A DNA stretch of 64,000 bases from UBA10347 sp905182135 (lineage in GTDB: Bacteria; Actinomycetota; Acidimicrobiia; Acidimicrobiales; UBA10347), in assembly GCA_963925805.1 (NCBI GenBank), contig CAWUSE010000013.1, positions 16,157 to 80,156 of the forward strand. The letters are read 5' to 3'. This document shows, piece after piece, positions 1 to 7,697 of the stretch. A model generated the notes under the pieces. That model ran no database searches and was not told the DNA's origin. It saw only the letters and a list, made by a program, of their open reading frames with translations. The first letter of the stretch is position 1, and each line of letters opens with the position of its first letter. The translations under genes and the position numbers were made by a program.

Positions 1-1196
1 TCCGCTTGATCGGGGTTGGCGATTGCATCGCAGTTGTCAGGCTCAGGGTCAGTGACACCGTCGCCGTCGACATCACTGGTGTTGGTGACTGGGTCGGGTG
101 TGACTACTGGACCGGGCCGGGCGAGCGGAGCGTTCACCGTGTTCTCGTCGATCTCGCGAGTGACGCCGCCGTAAGTCCTTGTGACGTTGAGTCGGTACTG
201 ATGGATGCGAGCGTTGGTCCACAGGTCGTCGGATGGGATCTCGAGCCCGTAGTTGTCGGGCTGACCGTTACCAGTCGCCACCCATACGGCATCGGGGGCA
301 TCAAAGCCAGGCCGGCCCATGGTCCGACTGAGATCCCACATCGTCGAGGACCGAGAACCGTAGACACCGGAGACGTAGCCGGCGCTGTGGATGCCTTCGG
401 TCCATGCATCGAGGAAGGCCAGAACCGCCTCGGCGCACCCGGGGCGATAGGCCTCCATGTCGTAATAGATTGGGTTTCCTGGGCCGATGCCCAACCGGCT
501 TACAGAGTCGACAGCATCGGTGGCCGAAGCGAAGCCCTGGTTGCGGGCAGTTGCCGGGTCAGCAGATAGGCCTTCGAACCGAGCAGTAGCGCATTGGTCC
601 GGAGCCTGGAATCCGACATAGATCGGGATGATGCTCCAACCGTCGGCATGAATTTGGCTTATCCACGGCGCCGTCAGGTTCGACTGGATCTTGTCGGCCC
701 GGTTGTCCCACGAACTGTTCACACCGATATAGACCCCAACAGCAGTGAAGGGGGAAAAGTCTTTCCAGACCGCCATTTGGCTTGCAGTCATTGCTGACCT
801 TGCGTCGAATGCAGCGCCAACTGGCGCATCGGGCGGAGGGGGAGCGGCGCTGCCGGTCAAGGTGAATGAGGTGCTGGTGCCAGAGCCCAGCCCCCTAACG
901 GTTACCGCCCACGTCTGGGGGCTGCCGCAGTTCCATCGCATTTCTACTCGACCAGAGTTGTCAGCGACCCGGCGCGAAAAGACGCCATTCAGCTCCGGTG
1001 CTGAGAACTCGACGGTCTCGCCGGGAATGAACCCGGACACGATCCCAAGTGGTCGCACAATGACATCACAGACGAACGGGTTCTCAAACAGTTGGACCTG
1101 CAGCGGCTGCTGGGCCGATGCGACTGGGGTGAGGGCGACGATGCCAGTAATCGCACACGCAATCAGCACTAGAAGTCGTTGGGAACCAGTATTCAT
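1..1196 (-). CDS. Secreted DUF1906 (glycoside-hydrolase-like) protein, 3' end off window
   Basis: Read on the minus strand from ATG at 1196 and open to the left edge, so the C-terminus is missing. Residues 1–28 form a signal peptide (positive start, hydrophobic core, cleavage near VASA|QQ). A beta-rich N-terminal part follows to about residue 130, then a domain starting FTAVGVYIGVNSSWDN that matches the DUF1906/Rv2525c glycoside-hydrolase-like family, with the acidic motif IYYDMEAY and a following GYVSGVYGS strand. After the domain comes DVDGDGVTDPEPDNCD, a thrombospondin type 3-like calcium-binding repeat, as found in secreted or surface-anchored proteins. DUF1906 proteins are thought to act on the cell envelope, but the substrate is not known. 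The family assignment comes from motifs only; activity is not shown by the sequence. Confidence 0.8.
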   Translation of the reverse strand, partial: MNTGSQRLLVLIACAITGIVALTPVASAQQPLQVQLFENPFVCDVIVRPLGIVSGFIPGETVEFSAPELNGVFSRRVADNSGRVEMRWNCGSPQTWAVTVRGLGSGTSTSFTLTGSAAPPPPDAPVGAAFDARSAMTASQMAVWKDFSPFTAVGVYIGVNSSWDNRADKIQSNLTAPWISQIHADGWSIIPIYVGFQAPDQCATARFEGLSADPATARNQGFASATDAVDSVSRLGIGPGNPIYYDMEAYRPGCAEAVLAFLDAWTEGIHSAGYVSGVYGSRSSTMWDLSRTMGRPGFDAPDAVWVATGNGQPDNYGLEIPSDDLWTNARIHQYRLNVTRTYGGVTREIDENTVNAPLARPGPVVTPDPVTNTSDVDGDGVTDPEPDNCDAIANPDQA

Positions 1197-1450
1197 CGAC
1201 CTGAAAAGTAGTTGGCGCGGCGACCTAAATGACGGCGCGTGGCAAATTGTGCGATCTTTCACAGGTGCCTTGCGGAGGTAACTAGATCTATGGACAACTT
1301 GTGGAAGGGCTGCCGAGCGGTATCTGGAAGACGATCAACACGTTGAAGGTCGAACAGGCAACTGTTCCTTGGGTCTGAACCGGCCGGTAGTCGGTTCTCC
1401 GTCAGCAGAACTCTGAATCCCGAGTTCCGATGACGGAGCAATGTACAGCC

Positions 1451-1603
1451 ATGAAAATGCGGGTTTTATTCGTTTGCACAGCGAACGTCTGCCGATCGCC
1501 TATGGCGTCGGCACTTTTCGCAAGACCTGGTCGATAAGTCCGATCTGATTCTGACTATGACCAGCGAGCACGCTCGTGACGTCGTGTCTCGGTTCCTCCG
1601 GCC
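1451..1603 (+). pseudogene. Remnant of low-molecular-weight protein tyrosine phosphatase / arsenate reductase family
   Basis: The start at 1451 reads MKMRVLFVCTANVCRSPMAS, the N-terminal strand and P-loop CxxxxxRS of LMW phosphatases. Shortly afterwards the frame runs to a stop. In another frame, DKSDLILTMTSEHARDVV follows (about 1531–1590), which corresponds to the middle of the family (D-LILTMT-EH). About 50 residues between these two blocks are missing and the general-acid Asp loop at the C-terminus is absent. This is a decayed gene with an internal deletion, not an active enzyme. Confidence 0.65.
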
Positions 1604-1622
1604 TATCTGGGTGGTTGCCAGT

Positions 1623-1658
1623 TTTGGTTTCTCAGTCTCGTTTGGTTTCTCAGTCTCG
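1623..1658. repeat. Perfect 18-bp tandem duplication
   Basis: The unit tttggtttctcagtctcg occurs twice back to back (1623–1640 and 1641–1658). The second copy runs into the 3' end of yajQ and supplies its stop codon context. Confidence 0.9.
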
Positions 1659-2138
1659 GAAGTTTCCGAACTGCAGCGGGATGTCGAAGTCGCCTTCTTT
1701 TAGCGCCTGCATGACTTCTTGGAGCGCATCACGTTTCTTGCCGTTAACGCGGAGTTGCTCGCCTTGGGTCGAGCTCTGTACGCCCTTGAGGCCCAGGGCC
1801 TTGATGAACTTGTTCAGTTCCTTGGCCTTGTCGCTGGAGATACCTGCGGTCAATGTGAGAAGTTGTCGAGCGCGACCACCTGAGGCCTCTTCAACATCGC
1901 CATAGTCGAGTGCCTTAAGCGACACACTGCGCTTGACGAGCTTCTCTTGCAAGACTTGGCGTAGGGCGCTCAAGCGGTCCTCGTTGGATGAGTTCATCGT
2001 GATCGAGCCTTCCCCAAGCTCAATCGAAGAGTTGGTGCCCTTGAAATCGAAGCGCGTAACGATTTCTCGGCTGGCTTGGTCGACTGCGTTTCGGACTTCC
2101 TGCATGTCAACTTCGGACGTCACATCAAAGGTAGGCAT
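1650..2138 (-). CDS. yajQ: YajQ family nucleotide (cyclic-di-GMP)-binding protein
   Basis: 162 residues, the normal length for the YajQ/DUF520 family. It begins MPTFDVTSEVDMQEVRNAVD and contains the characteristic ITRFDFKG-like segment (IVTRFDFKGTNSSIEL) and the C-terminal FDIPLQFGNFRD ending typical of full-length members. These are small two-domain cytosolic proteins. Some bind cyclic di-GMP and act as effectors and others bind nucleic acid; which applies here cannot be told. The gene stands alone between a phosphatase remnant and a long non-coding stretch. Confidence 0.93.
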   Translation of the reverse strand: MPTFDVTSEVDMQEVRNAVDQASREIVTRFDFKGTNSSIELGEGSITMNSSNEDRLSALRQVLQEKLVKRSVSLKALDYGDVEEASGGRARQLLTLTAGISSDKAKELNKFIKALGLKGVQSSTQGEQLRVNGKKRDALQEVMQALKEGDFDIPLQFGNFRD

Positions 2139-2643
2139 GGCCCCAGACTAGCCACCCGTTCGGTGCTCAATTGCCGCTCTTGTCTTCGTGGCGCACTCCA
2201 CTAGCGCTAAGCCAATGGAGTCGTCGATGAGGCCTGGCATGGCAGGCCTCGTTTCTGGATCCTCATCATCTGATGTCACCGCCGGGCAAATGGTTCGACA
2301 AGTCCAACCCAGGCGACATGGAGCTATCGCCGTCGATCTCAGTTCTGGCGACACGCTGCTGTTGGGTCTTATGAGCGATCCTGGCGAAATGGGCGAGCTG
2401 AGTCACGTCGACAGCGCCCAAACAGCGCAAGCGAATGACTACTTGACGCCATGATGCACATCACCAACGGTGCCCCGTTCAGCTAGGTCTTCCTATCGTG
2501 AGGTAAATCATTCACTCGTGACCAGGGTCCATATTCAACGACTGCGTGGGCAGGGGATGGCGAACCCGCAGCTCCCGGTTCGATAGGCCGCCAGCATCAT
2601 CAGGATCGTTCCGGGTGAAGATCTTGCGGTGGGGCGTCTGGTG
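2139..2643. other. Non-coding stretch, no recognisable gene
   Basis: Open frames on both strands are short, of biased composition, and match no family I recognise. On the minus strand the segment around 2540–2640 reads for about 40 codons without a stop, but it has no start and no recognisable motif. Probably decayed DNA. Confidence 0.5.
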
Positions 2644-2682
2644 AACAACCCCGTAACGCCACCAAACCGCTCCTGGGGTTGT
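2644..2682 (-). terminator. Inverted repeat directly after the crotonase gene
   Basis: Arms aacaacccc (2644–2652) and ggggttgtt (2674–2682) form a 9-bp stem around a 21-nt loop, starting immediately 3' of the stop codon of the minus-strand gene at 2683. No clear U-run follows, so a role in termination or 3'-end protection is inferred from position only. Confidence 0.45.
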
Positions 2683-3492
2683 TTAGCTATTGGTCCAGTC
2701 GCGATGCTGGCCGGGCAGGCTGCTCATGCCCAATCGGGCGTCAGACGTCTGGCTCGCCATGATTTGATTGCGATTTTCGAGGTCGATGCCCGCGCGCAAA
2801 CTCGGAATCTCGAGGTTTGACCACATTGCTTCTTTGGTCATCCACACGCCAAACGGGCTGTTCGCTGCAATCTCTGCGGCGACGCCCATCACGGTGTCCT
2901 CAAGTGCGTTATCGGGAACCATGCGGCTAACCAGACCGATGCGTTCGGCCTCGGCAGCGTCGAACACTCGGCCGGTCAGCAGCAACTCCCACGCACGGCT
3001 CGCACCGATCAACCGGGGAAGCATCCAACTCACGCCAATGTCGCATCCCGATAGGCCAAGGCGAACAAACGCTGTCCCAAACTTGGCGCTTTCGCTGCAG
3101 TACCGAATGTCAGATGCACAGGCAAAGGCGAACCCGCCACCAGCAGCGGCACCATTAACAGCAGAGATAATGGGCTGCCGGACATCGCGCATGTGATGCA
3201 CGATTTCGGCAATAAGTTGCTGCGTCGCCATCCCTTGTTGCACCCGACCGAGGTCCTCGGTGCCCGGCACTGTTCCAAAACCATTCAGGTCAAGCCCGGC
3301 GCAGAACCCTTTGCCAGCGCCGGTCAAGATGACCGCCCGACAATCATGGTCTGCGTCTACCGCATCGAGAGCAGTATGTAACGCTTGCACCATGTCAAGT
3401 GTCAACGCATTGAGCTTGTCGGGACGATTCATCGTGAGCCGGGTTACGCCTTCGGCAGGCTGGTCTATCAACACAGTGTCACTCAAGGTCAT
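2683..3492 (-). CDS. Enoyl-CoA hydratase/isomerase (crotonase) family protein
   Basis: 269 residues. The crotonase fold is clear: RLTMNRPDKLNAL near the start, the oxyanion-hole segments GAGKGFCAGLDL (about 60–72) and NGAAAGGGFAFACASD (about 113–128), and DARLGMSS near the end. The residues matching the two catalytic glutamates of true 2-enoyl-CoA hydratases are changed: the segment reads FGTAFVRLGLSGCDIGVSWMLPRLIG, with Asp rather than Glu near the second site. That is typical of the EchA12-like subgroup, so it may be an isomerase, hydrolase or other acyl-CoA enzyme rather than a hydratase. The extreme C-terminus (SLPGQHRDWTNS) departs from the usual AFLEKRxPxY ending, possibly through a late frameshift. 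Stand-alone gene followed by an inverted repeat. Confidence 0.9.
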   Translation of the reverse strand: MTLSDTVLIDQPAEGVTRLTMNRPDKLNALTLDMVQALHTALDAVDADHDCRAVILTGAGKGFCAGLDLNGFGTVPGTEDLGRVQQGMATQQLIAEIVHHMRDVRQPIISAVNGAAAGGGFAFACASDIRYCSESAKFGTAFVRLGLSGCDIGVSWMLPRLIGASRAWELLLTGRVFDAAEAERIGLVSRMVPDNALEDTVMGVAAEIAANSPFGVWMTKEAMWSNLEIPSLRAGIDLENRNQIMASQTSDARLGMSSLPGQHRDWTNS

Positions 3493-3854
3493 GCCCCTGG
3501 CCTAGCACTGGGCAAACGGCCAGGCCAAAGCGCTCTAGCGCCCAGGTGGACTCTGGAACCGATCCGCCAGCTCGCAGGCCCAACGTGTTCTTGCTGCCAT
3601 CGGCGAAAATCCCAAGGTTTAAAGACCTCCGGGGCAGCGATAAAATGTGAGCAGCAGCGACGAGAGCCCGGTGATCTTCTGGCCCGAAAACGCTGGCTTT
3701 AGAGAAAGGCGCGGTGGGATCCAAACGGTCCGACGCCAGCTGCTCGAAACACCAAATGTCAGTTCGAAGTTGGGTGATTGTTCACGAGTAGGACTGATCA
3801 AACGGGCGTCGAACTAGCTGTTCGAAGCGACTCGACTGCGTGGTGTAAAACGAG
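3493..3854. other. Non-coding stretch upstream of the crotonase gene
   Basis: Only short overlapping frames on both strands. The minus-strand frame 3479–3724 (81 codons) overlaps the start of the crotonase gene and shows no known motif. The stretch probably contains the crotonase promoter. Confidence 0.5.
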
Positions 3855-3889
3855 AGAACCACGGCCCGCCGAGGCGAGACCGTGGTTCT
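3855..3889 (-). terminator. Intrinsic terminator of tRNA-Tyr
   Basis: A 10-bp perfect stem agaaccacgg (3855–3864) / ccgtggttct (3880–3889) lies just 10 nt after the minus-strand tRNA-Tyr. On that strand it is followed by ctcgtttta, a short T-rich tract. Confidence 0.75.
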
Positions 3890-3898
3890 GTTCACAAG

Positions 3899-3981
3899 TG
3901 GGCCAGGGAGGATTTGAACCTCCGAAGTGAAATCACGACGGGTTTACAGCCCGTTCCCTTTGGCCGCTCGGGCACTGACCC
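3899..3981 (-). tRNA. tRNA-Tyr (GTA)
   Basis: The minus strand folds as a class II tRNA. Acceptor GGGTCAG pairs with CTGGCCC (one G-U), anticodon stem ACGGG/CCCGT holds loop CTGTAAA (anticodon GTA), there is a long variable arm, and T-arm GGAGG-TTCAAAT-CCTCC. CCA is not encoded. A hairpin terminator follows at 3855–3889. Confidence 0.97.
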
Positions 3982-4078
3982 TTGTGGAGCTAGAACCTTA
4001 TCTAACCGACAAGGTCCGCCCACCCTGATTCCGCAGGGTCTTTTATGCAACGTTGATTGGGAGTGGTGAGGGGCGTGT

Positions 4079-5260
4079 CTACATCGCCATTGCGGTGTAC
4101 ATGGCAACACCCTGAGCCATAGCGTCTTCGTCGATGGTCATCAGGTTCGAATGGTTTGGAGCCGCTTCCTCAGGGGTCAGGTCTGGAGCGCACACACCCA
4201 GGAACGCCATAGAGCCAGGAACCTTGTTCAGCACATAGCTCCAGTCCTCGGCACCCATCACAGCTTCTCGCATGATGTGGAACGAACCTTCGCCAACAAC
4301 AGCCTCGGCGACTGCAGCAGCGCGCTGGACTTCTTCTTCGTTGTTGATCGTCACCGGATAACCAGCGATGATCTCGGCGTTACACGAGCAGTTGTGGGCC
4401 TGAGCGTTGTGATTGGCGACGTTCATCAGGTTGGTATGCAGCGTGTCACGCACATCTTCGTTGAGCGTGCGAATCGTGCCTTCCATGAACGCAGAGTGAG
4501 GGATGATGTTGTTGGTGGTGCCGGCGTTGATGTGAGAAACGGTGACTACAGCAGCCTCGCTGGCAGGCGTGGTGCGCCCGACCATGGCATGCAGGCCAAG
4601 CACCGTCGAGGCGGCTGCGGGTATGGGGTCGATGCAGCCATGAGGCATCGAGGCATGCCCGCCCAAGCCATTGATCGTGATCTCGAAACGGTCAGCACTG
4701 GCCATCAGCGCGCCGCCGCGGCTAAAGAAGTGGCCGCTACGCATTTGGGTGAATACATGAAGAGCAAAGGCACGGTCGACGCCGTCGAGCACACCCTCGT
4801 CGATCATGTACTTGGCACCGTGGTGGCCCTCTTCGCCTGGCTGGAACATGAACCGGATCTTGCCGGTGAGTTCAGACTTGTTTTCGGACAAAAGGCGGGC
4901 GGCGCTGAGCAGCATGGCGACATGAGCGTCGTGGCCGCAGGCATGCATCATCTGCTCATTCTGCGAACGCCAGGCGACGTCCAAGTCTTCCTGCAATGGC
5001 AGTGCATCCATGTCGCCGCGCAGCAGAATGGTTGGGCCAGGCTTGCCTGTGTCCAGGTCAGCGACGACGGATGTCAATGCCTTGCCGGTGGTGATGTCCA
5101 GTCCAAGCCCGTCGAGTGCTTCCAGAATTTTTTTCTGGGTCTTCGGCAGATCGAGCCCAAGCTCAGGGTCGGCATGAATCGCCCGGCGGAGTTCGACCGT
5201 GTGGTCCTGCACGCCTTGGGCGGCCTCGATGAGTTCGGTTCCAACGTCAGCTAAGTCCAT
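4079..5260 (-). CDS. M20 family amidohydrolase (N-acyl-amino-acid/hippurate hydrolase type)
   Basis: 393 residues, standard for the M20D amidohydrolases that remove acyl groups from N-acyl amino acids. The metal- and catalysis-linked motifs are present: LLRGDMDALPLQE (about 78–90), MHACGHDAHVAML (about 106–118), FMFQPGEEGHHGAKYMIDEG (about 138–157) and a C-terminal MGAEDWSYVL (about 341) with NHSNLMTIDEDA at the end. Two zinc or manganese ions are expected in the active site. Cytosolic, no signal peptide. The exact acyl substrate (hippurate, indole-acetyl, peptide) cannot be told. Ends about 100 bp before tRNA-Tyr on the same strand, with no neighbour that suggests a pathway. Confidence 0.92.
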   Translation of the reverse strand: MDLADVGTELIEAAQGVQDHTVELRRAIHADPELGLDLPKTQKKILEALDGLGLDITTGKALTSVVADLDTGKPGPTILLRGDMDALPLQEDLDVAWRSQNEQMMHACGHDAHVAMLLSAARLLSENKSELTGKIRFMFQPGEEGHHGAKYMIDEGVLDGVDRAFALHVFTQMRSGHFFSRGGALMASADRFEITINGLGGHASMPHGCIDPIPAAASTVLGLHAMVGRTTPASEAAVVTVSHINAGTTNNIIPHSAFMEGTIRTLNEDVRDTLHTNLMNVANHNAQAHNCSCNAEIIAGYPVTINNEEEVQRAAAVAEAVVGEGSFHIMREAVMGAEDWSYVLNKVPGSMAFLGVCAPDLTPEEAAPNHSNLMTIDEDAMAQGVAMYTAMAM

Positions 5261-5413
5261 GCGCCGACTGTACTCCCGCTCGCCCCTGCGGGAGGTTTGT
5301 GTTGCCGCTTGACTTCGACGGCTTCCGGCATTCGCCAGATCTGAGACCCAGAACCTGGTTGCTTGCTCCGGTACAACGCGCTTTGGGTCCGGGGCTGTTC
5401 GCCCAGAGATGGC

Positions 5414-5791
5414 TTAGTTTGCCTCGGCGATCAACTCGATCTCGACGGCGGCACCGAGTGGTAACGCGGCGACACCGATCGCGGTCCGAGCGGGGTATGG
5501 CTTCGAGAACTGCTGGGCGTAGACCAGGTTCATCGCCTCGAAGTCGGCCATATCGGTCAGGAACACATTGACCTTGACCACCTCGTCTGGGCCGAGGCCG
5601 GCATGGCCAAGAACCGAGAACAAGTTGACAAAACACTGCTGTGTCCGATCGCCCGCGTCGCCTTCGACAAGTGACTTAGTTTCAGGATCGATTGGTGTTT
5701 GGCCAGAGCAGAAGATGGTTGATCCGGTCTGCACCGCCGAACTATATGGACCCACCGCGATGGCATTCGGTGGATCGATCGCTTGTCGCAT
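5414..5791 (-). CDS. RidA family imine/enamine deaminase
   Basis: 125 residues from ATG at 5791, starting MRQAIDPPNAIAVGPYSSAV as in most RidA proteins. It has FCSGQTPIDPET, a central VVKVNVFLTDMADFEAMN, the PARTAIGVAALP segment with the substrate-carboxylate-binding Arg, and a VEIELIAEA ending. RidA proteins hydrolyse reactive 2-aminoacrylate and related enamines in the cytosol and protect PLP enzymes. The frame stays open upstream to an ATG at 5872, which would add 27 Ser/Gly/Ala-rich residues. I chose 5791 because GGAAG lies 11 nt before it, the 5872 ATG has only pyrimidines upstream, and family length fits. Confidence 0.88.
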   Translation of the reverse strand: MRQAIDPPNAIAVGPYSSAVQTGSTIFCSGQTPIDPETKSLVEGDAGDRTQQCFVNLFSVLGHAGLGPDEVVKVNVFLTDMADFEAMNLVYAQQFSKPYPARTAIGVAALPLGAAVEIELIAEAN

Positions 5792-5915
5792 ATCAGCTGT
5801 CACTTCCGTCGAGAGGTCAGCGACGGTCCCAGCCCCGCCCGAACCCGGAGAGGTGTTACTGCTCTGGCGCATGCCAGGAGGGAGGTAGCGGCTCGCCAGG
5901 GCCTGCCCACCGGCA

Positions 5916-6434
5916 TCAGAGCATGAGTTGCATTTCGGTCACGTCGAGCCAGCGGCCGAACTTGCGGCCGACCTCGCGTTCGACGCCAACGACCTCGTAG
6001 CCGAATGCTTGGTGCAAGGCGATCGAAGCTGGGTTGCCTTCGGCGATGCGGGCAATCACCGAGTGGAAGCCGAACATTCTGGCTCGTTCGACGAGTTCAG
6101 CCATCAGCATTCGTCCGAGTCCACGACCTTGAAAGTCGGGGTCGACGTAGACGGAGTTCTCGACGGTAGGCCGGTAGGCCGCCCGGTCTTTGAACGGCGA
6201 GAGTGAAGCGAAGCCGACGACGCTGTCGTCCAGCTCGACGACGATCACGACGTGGCCACCGCTTCGTTCGGCCAGCCAGCGGATCTGTTCCTCAAGTGCC
6301 CGCGGTTCAGCGTCCAGGGTCGCAGTGGTTTCAAGGACCTCGCGGTTGTAGATACGCATGAGCGTCGCTGCATCGTTTGTACGAGCGTCGCGTACATGGC
6401 TTTTGGAGTGTGTGAAAGGTTCAGTCGTGGTCAT
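5916..6434 (-). CDS. GNAT N-acetyltransferase, phosphinothricin acetyltransferase-like
   Basis: 172 residues from ATG at 6434. Pattern of the PAT/Bar/YncA branch of GNAT enzymes: VRDARTNDAATLMRIYNREV, then a TATLDAEP segment, VVGFASLSPFKDR, the paired ENSVYVDPDFQGRGLGRML with the acetyl-CoA-binding Q/RxxGxG/A loop, and the late ASIALHQAFGYEVVG. These transfer acetyl from acetyl-CoA to the amine of phosphinothricin, methionine sulfone or related amino acids. The frame continues upstream to 6836, but that extension is Arg/Ser-rich with no homology, so the later start is used. Lies next to ridA on the same strand, with a 124-bp gap. Confidence 0.88.
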   Translation of the reverse strand: MTTTEPFTHSKSHVRDARTNDAATLMRIYNREVLETTATLDAEPRALEEQIRWLAERSGGHVVIVVELDDSVVGFASLSPFKDRAAYRPTVENSVYVDPDFQGRGLGRMLMAELVERARMFGFHSVIARIAEGNPASIALHQAFGYEVVGVEREVGRKFGRWLDVTEMQLML

Positions 6435-6745
6435 TGGTTCACGTGAAGGTAGGCGGTCCGGACTGTGCCCGGATGTATGTGACCCAGGATTCCAGAAAAA
6501 CGGTTCGTCAAGTCGACATGCCATGACATTGTTGTTCGCTCGGGCAGCTGCCGTTTGCTCTTTTAACTCCGTCGGCAGTGCGCTTGCATCGCAGGCAAGA
6601 CCGGTTCTGGTCGCATGGGTCGAGCCAGTGGGTGCACGAGGGAATAACGCAGTGCTCGATCGAGAGCGACGCGCTTCGACAAGTCGAGTACGCCAACGGG
6701 TTCTGGCCAAGGTGGCGGCCAGCTCTGGGGGCAGCAGCAGTGGCG
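6435..6745. other. Non-coding stretch between acetyltransferase and cupin genes
   Basis: No frame here has a recognisable motif. The minus-strand frame that continues the acetyltransferase gene upstream is Arg/Ser/Thr-rich, as expected for an unselected frame in GC-rich DNA. Confidence 0.5.
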
Positions 6746-7024
6746 TCAGCTTGAGACTGGGCGAGCGGCGGCGATGGCGATTGCTTCGCCTGCGTCGCAC
6801 ACCTCGGCGTGCAGCGTGCCTGCTTCGACCATGCACAAGTCGCCGGTGCGCATTTGTTGTTCGTTGGATTCAAACTTGAGTGTTAACTCGCCGCTGGTCA
6901 TGAGCAGCACCGCGTCGAATGGATGCGCGTGCATTTCGGGATTGCCTCGTTCGGCAAAGTTGACGGTGTAGGGCTCGTCGTAGCCACCCTCGGTCCGGAT
7001 GCGGTCAAACTCGGTTCTGCTCAT
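6746..7024 (-). CDS. Small cupin-domain protein
   Basis: 92 residues, a single cupin_2 barrel. NPEMHAHPFDAVLLMTSGEL matches cupin motif 1 (HxH…E/D…G) and TGDLCMVEAGTLHAEVCD matches motif 2 (G-D…P/AGxxH). The His pairs and the Glu/Asp could bind one metal ion. Such small cupins range from dioxygenases to sugar isomerases and sensing domains; nothing in the neighbourhood tells which. No signal peptide. Confidence 0.85.
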   Translation of the reverse strand: MSRTEFDRIRTEGGYDEPYTVNFAERGNPEMHAHPFDAVLLMTSGELTLKFESNEQQMRTGDLCMVEAGTLHAEVCDAGEAIAIAAARPVSS

Positions 7025-7140
7025 CGGGAAAACCTACGACACAGATCGATTCCTGCGGAAACTGTGATCAGCTGAGCAGGTTGATCCAGTGGCCTGCGTT
7101 GTCGGCCGCGACCTTGTTGCGGCAACGTCGGCGGGCGCGT

Positions 7141-7604
7141 TCATGTCGTGGTTACGGCTCGATGACGTTGCCGGCGCTGCAGGGCTGCGGTGAGTTCGAA
7201 GTCGAGCGCGCTGGCAATCTCAGCGAGGCGACCGCGTTGGGCACTGTGGTAGTCGTTGGCTTCATACCGGTTGATTGCTGCGGTCTTCAGGCCGACCCGC
7301 TCGGCGAGTTGAGCTTGCGTGAGGTCCGGTGCAACGCGAGCGTTAACCAGCACTGGTCCGAGTCAGCGCAGGTCCTCGATTGGGATTTCATCGGTGGTGG
7401 CCAGTGCGTCGAAGTCAGCTTCGAACTGTGCGATGTGGGTGCGGGTTTGCGAGATCACAAGGCGCCGGCCGATGGCGTCCTCCCCAGCGGCTTCAAGATC
7501 GGCGGGCCGGTCGACGAACTCGTTGAGCAGGGCCACAGTGATCTTGTGTTGGTTGAGGGTGACAGCTTGAAGCTGGCTCTTCGCATACGCCGGTAGCGGA
7601 CCGG
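7141..7604 (-). pseudogene. XRE-family regulator (HigA-like antitoxin type) broken by an in-frame TGA and an N-terminal frameshift
   Basis: On the minus strand one frame encodes an N-terminal helical part ending FDALATTDEIPIEDLR, then TGA at 7365–7363, then in the same frame LTQAQLAERVGLKTAAINRY and NDYHSAQRGRLAEIASALDF. These are the two halves of a common ~130-residue XRE family in which a coiled N-terminus precedes a helix-turn-helix. At the 5' end, the usual YRITKSQL-type start seems split: RYR in one frame and AKSQLQAV in the next. Both lesions indicate a pseudogene, though a GTG at 7353 could still start the isolated HTH half (70 residues). Confidence 0.7.
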
Positions 7605-7697
7605 CATCGCGCCAGCATGGTGGCCGGTTGTGCATCGAAACCCGCTGGTCCGATAACTTGAGCGACGGTTGACAATCCTCAGGAGCAAATCGGCGTA

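Noticed and set aside
6435..6836. 134-residue upstream extension of the GNAT frame
   Set aside because: Arg/Ser-rich shadow frame without homology; ATG 6434 fits family length.
7351..7380. In-frame TGA in the XRE gene as selenocysteine
   Set aside because: No SECIS-like hairpin is apparent and the site lies in a linker where Cys/Sec is not expected; an ordinary nonsense mutation is simpler.
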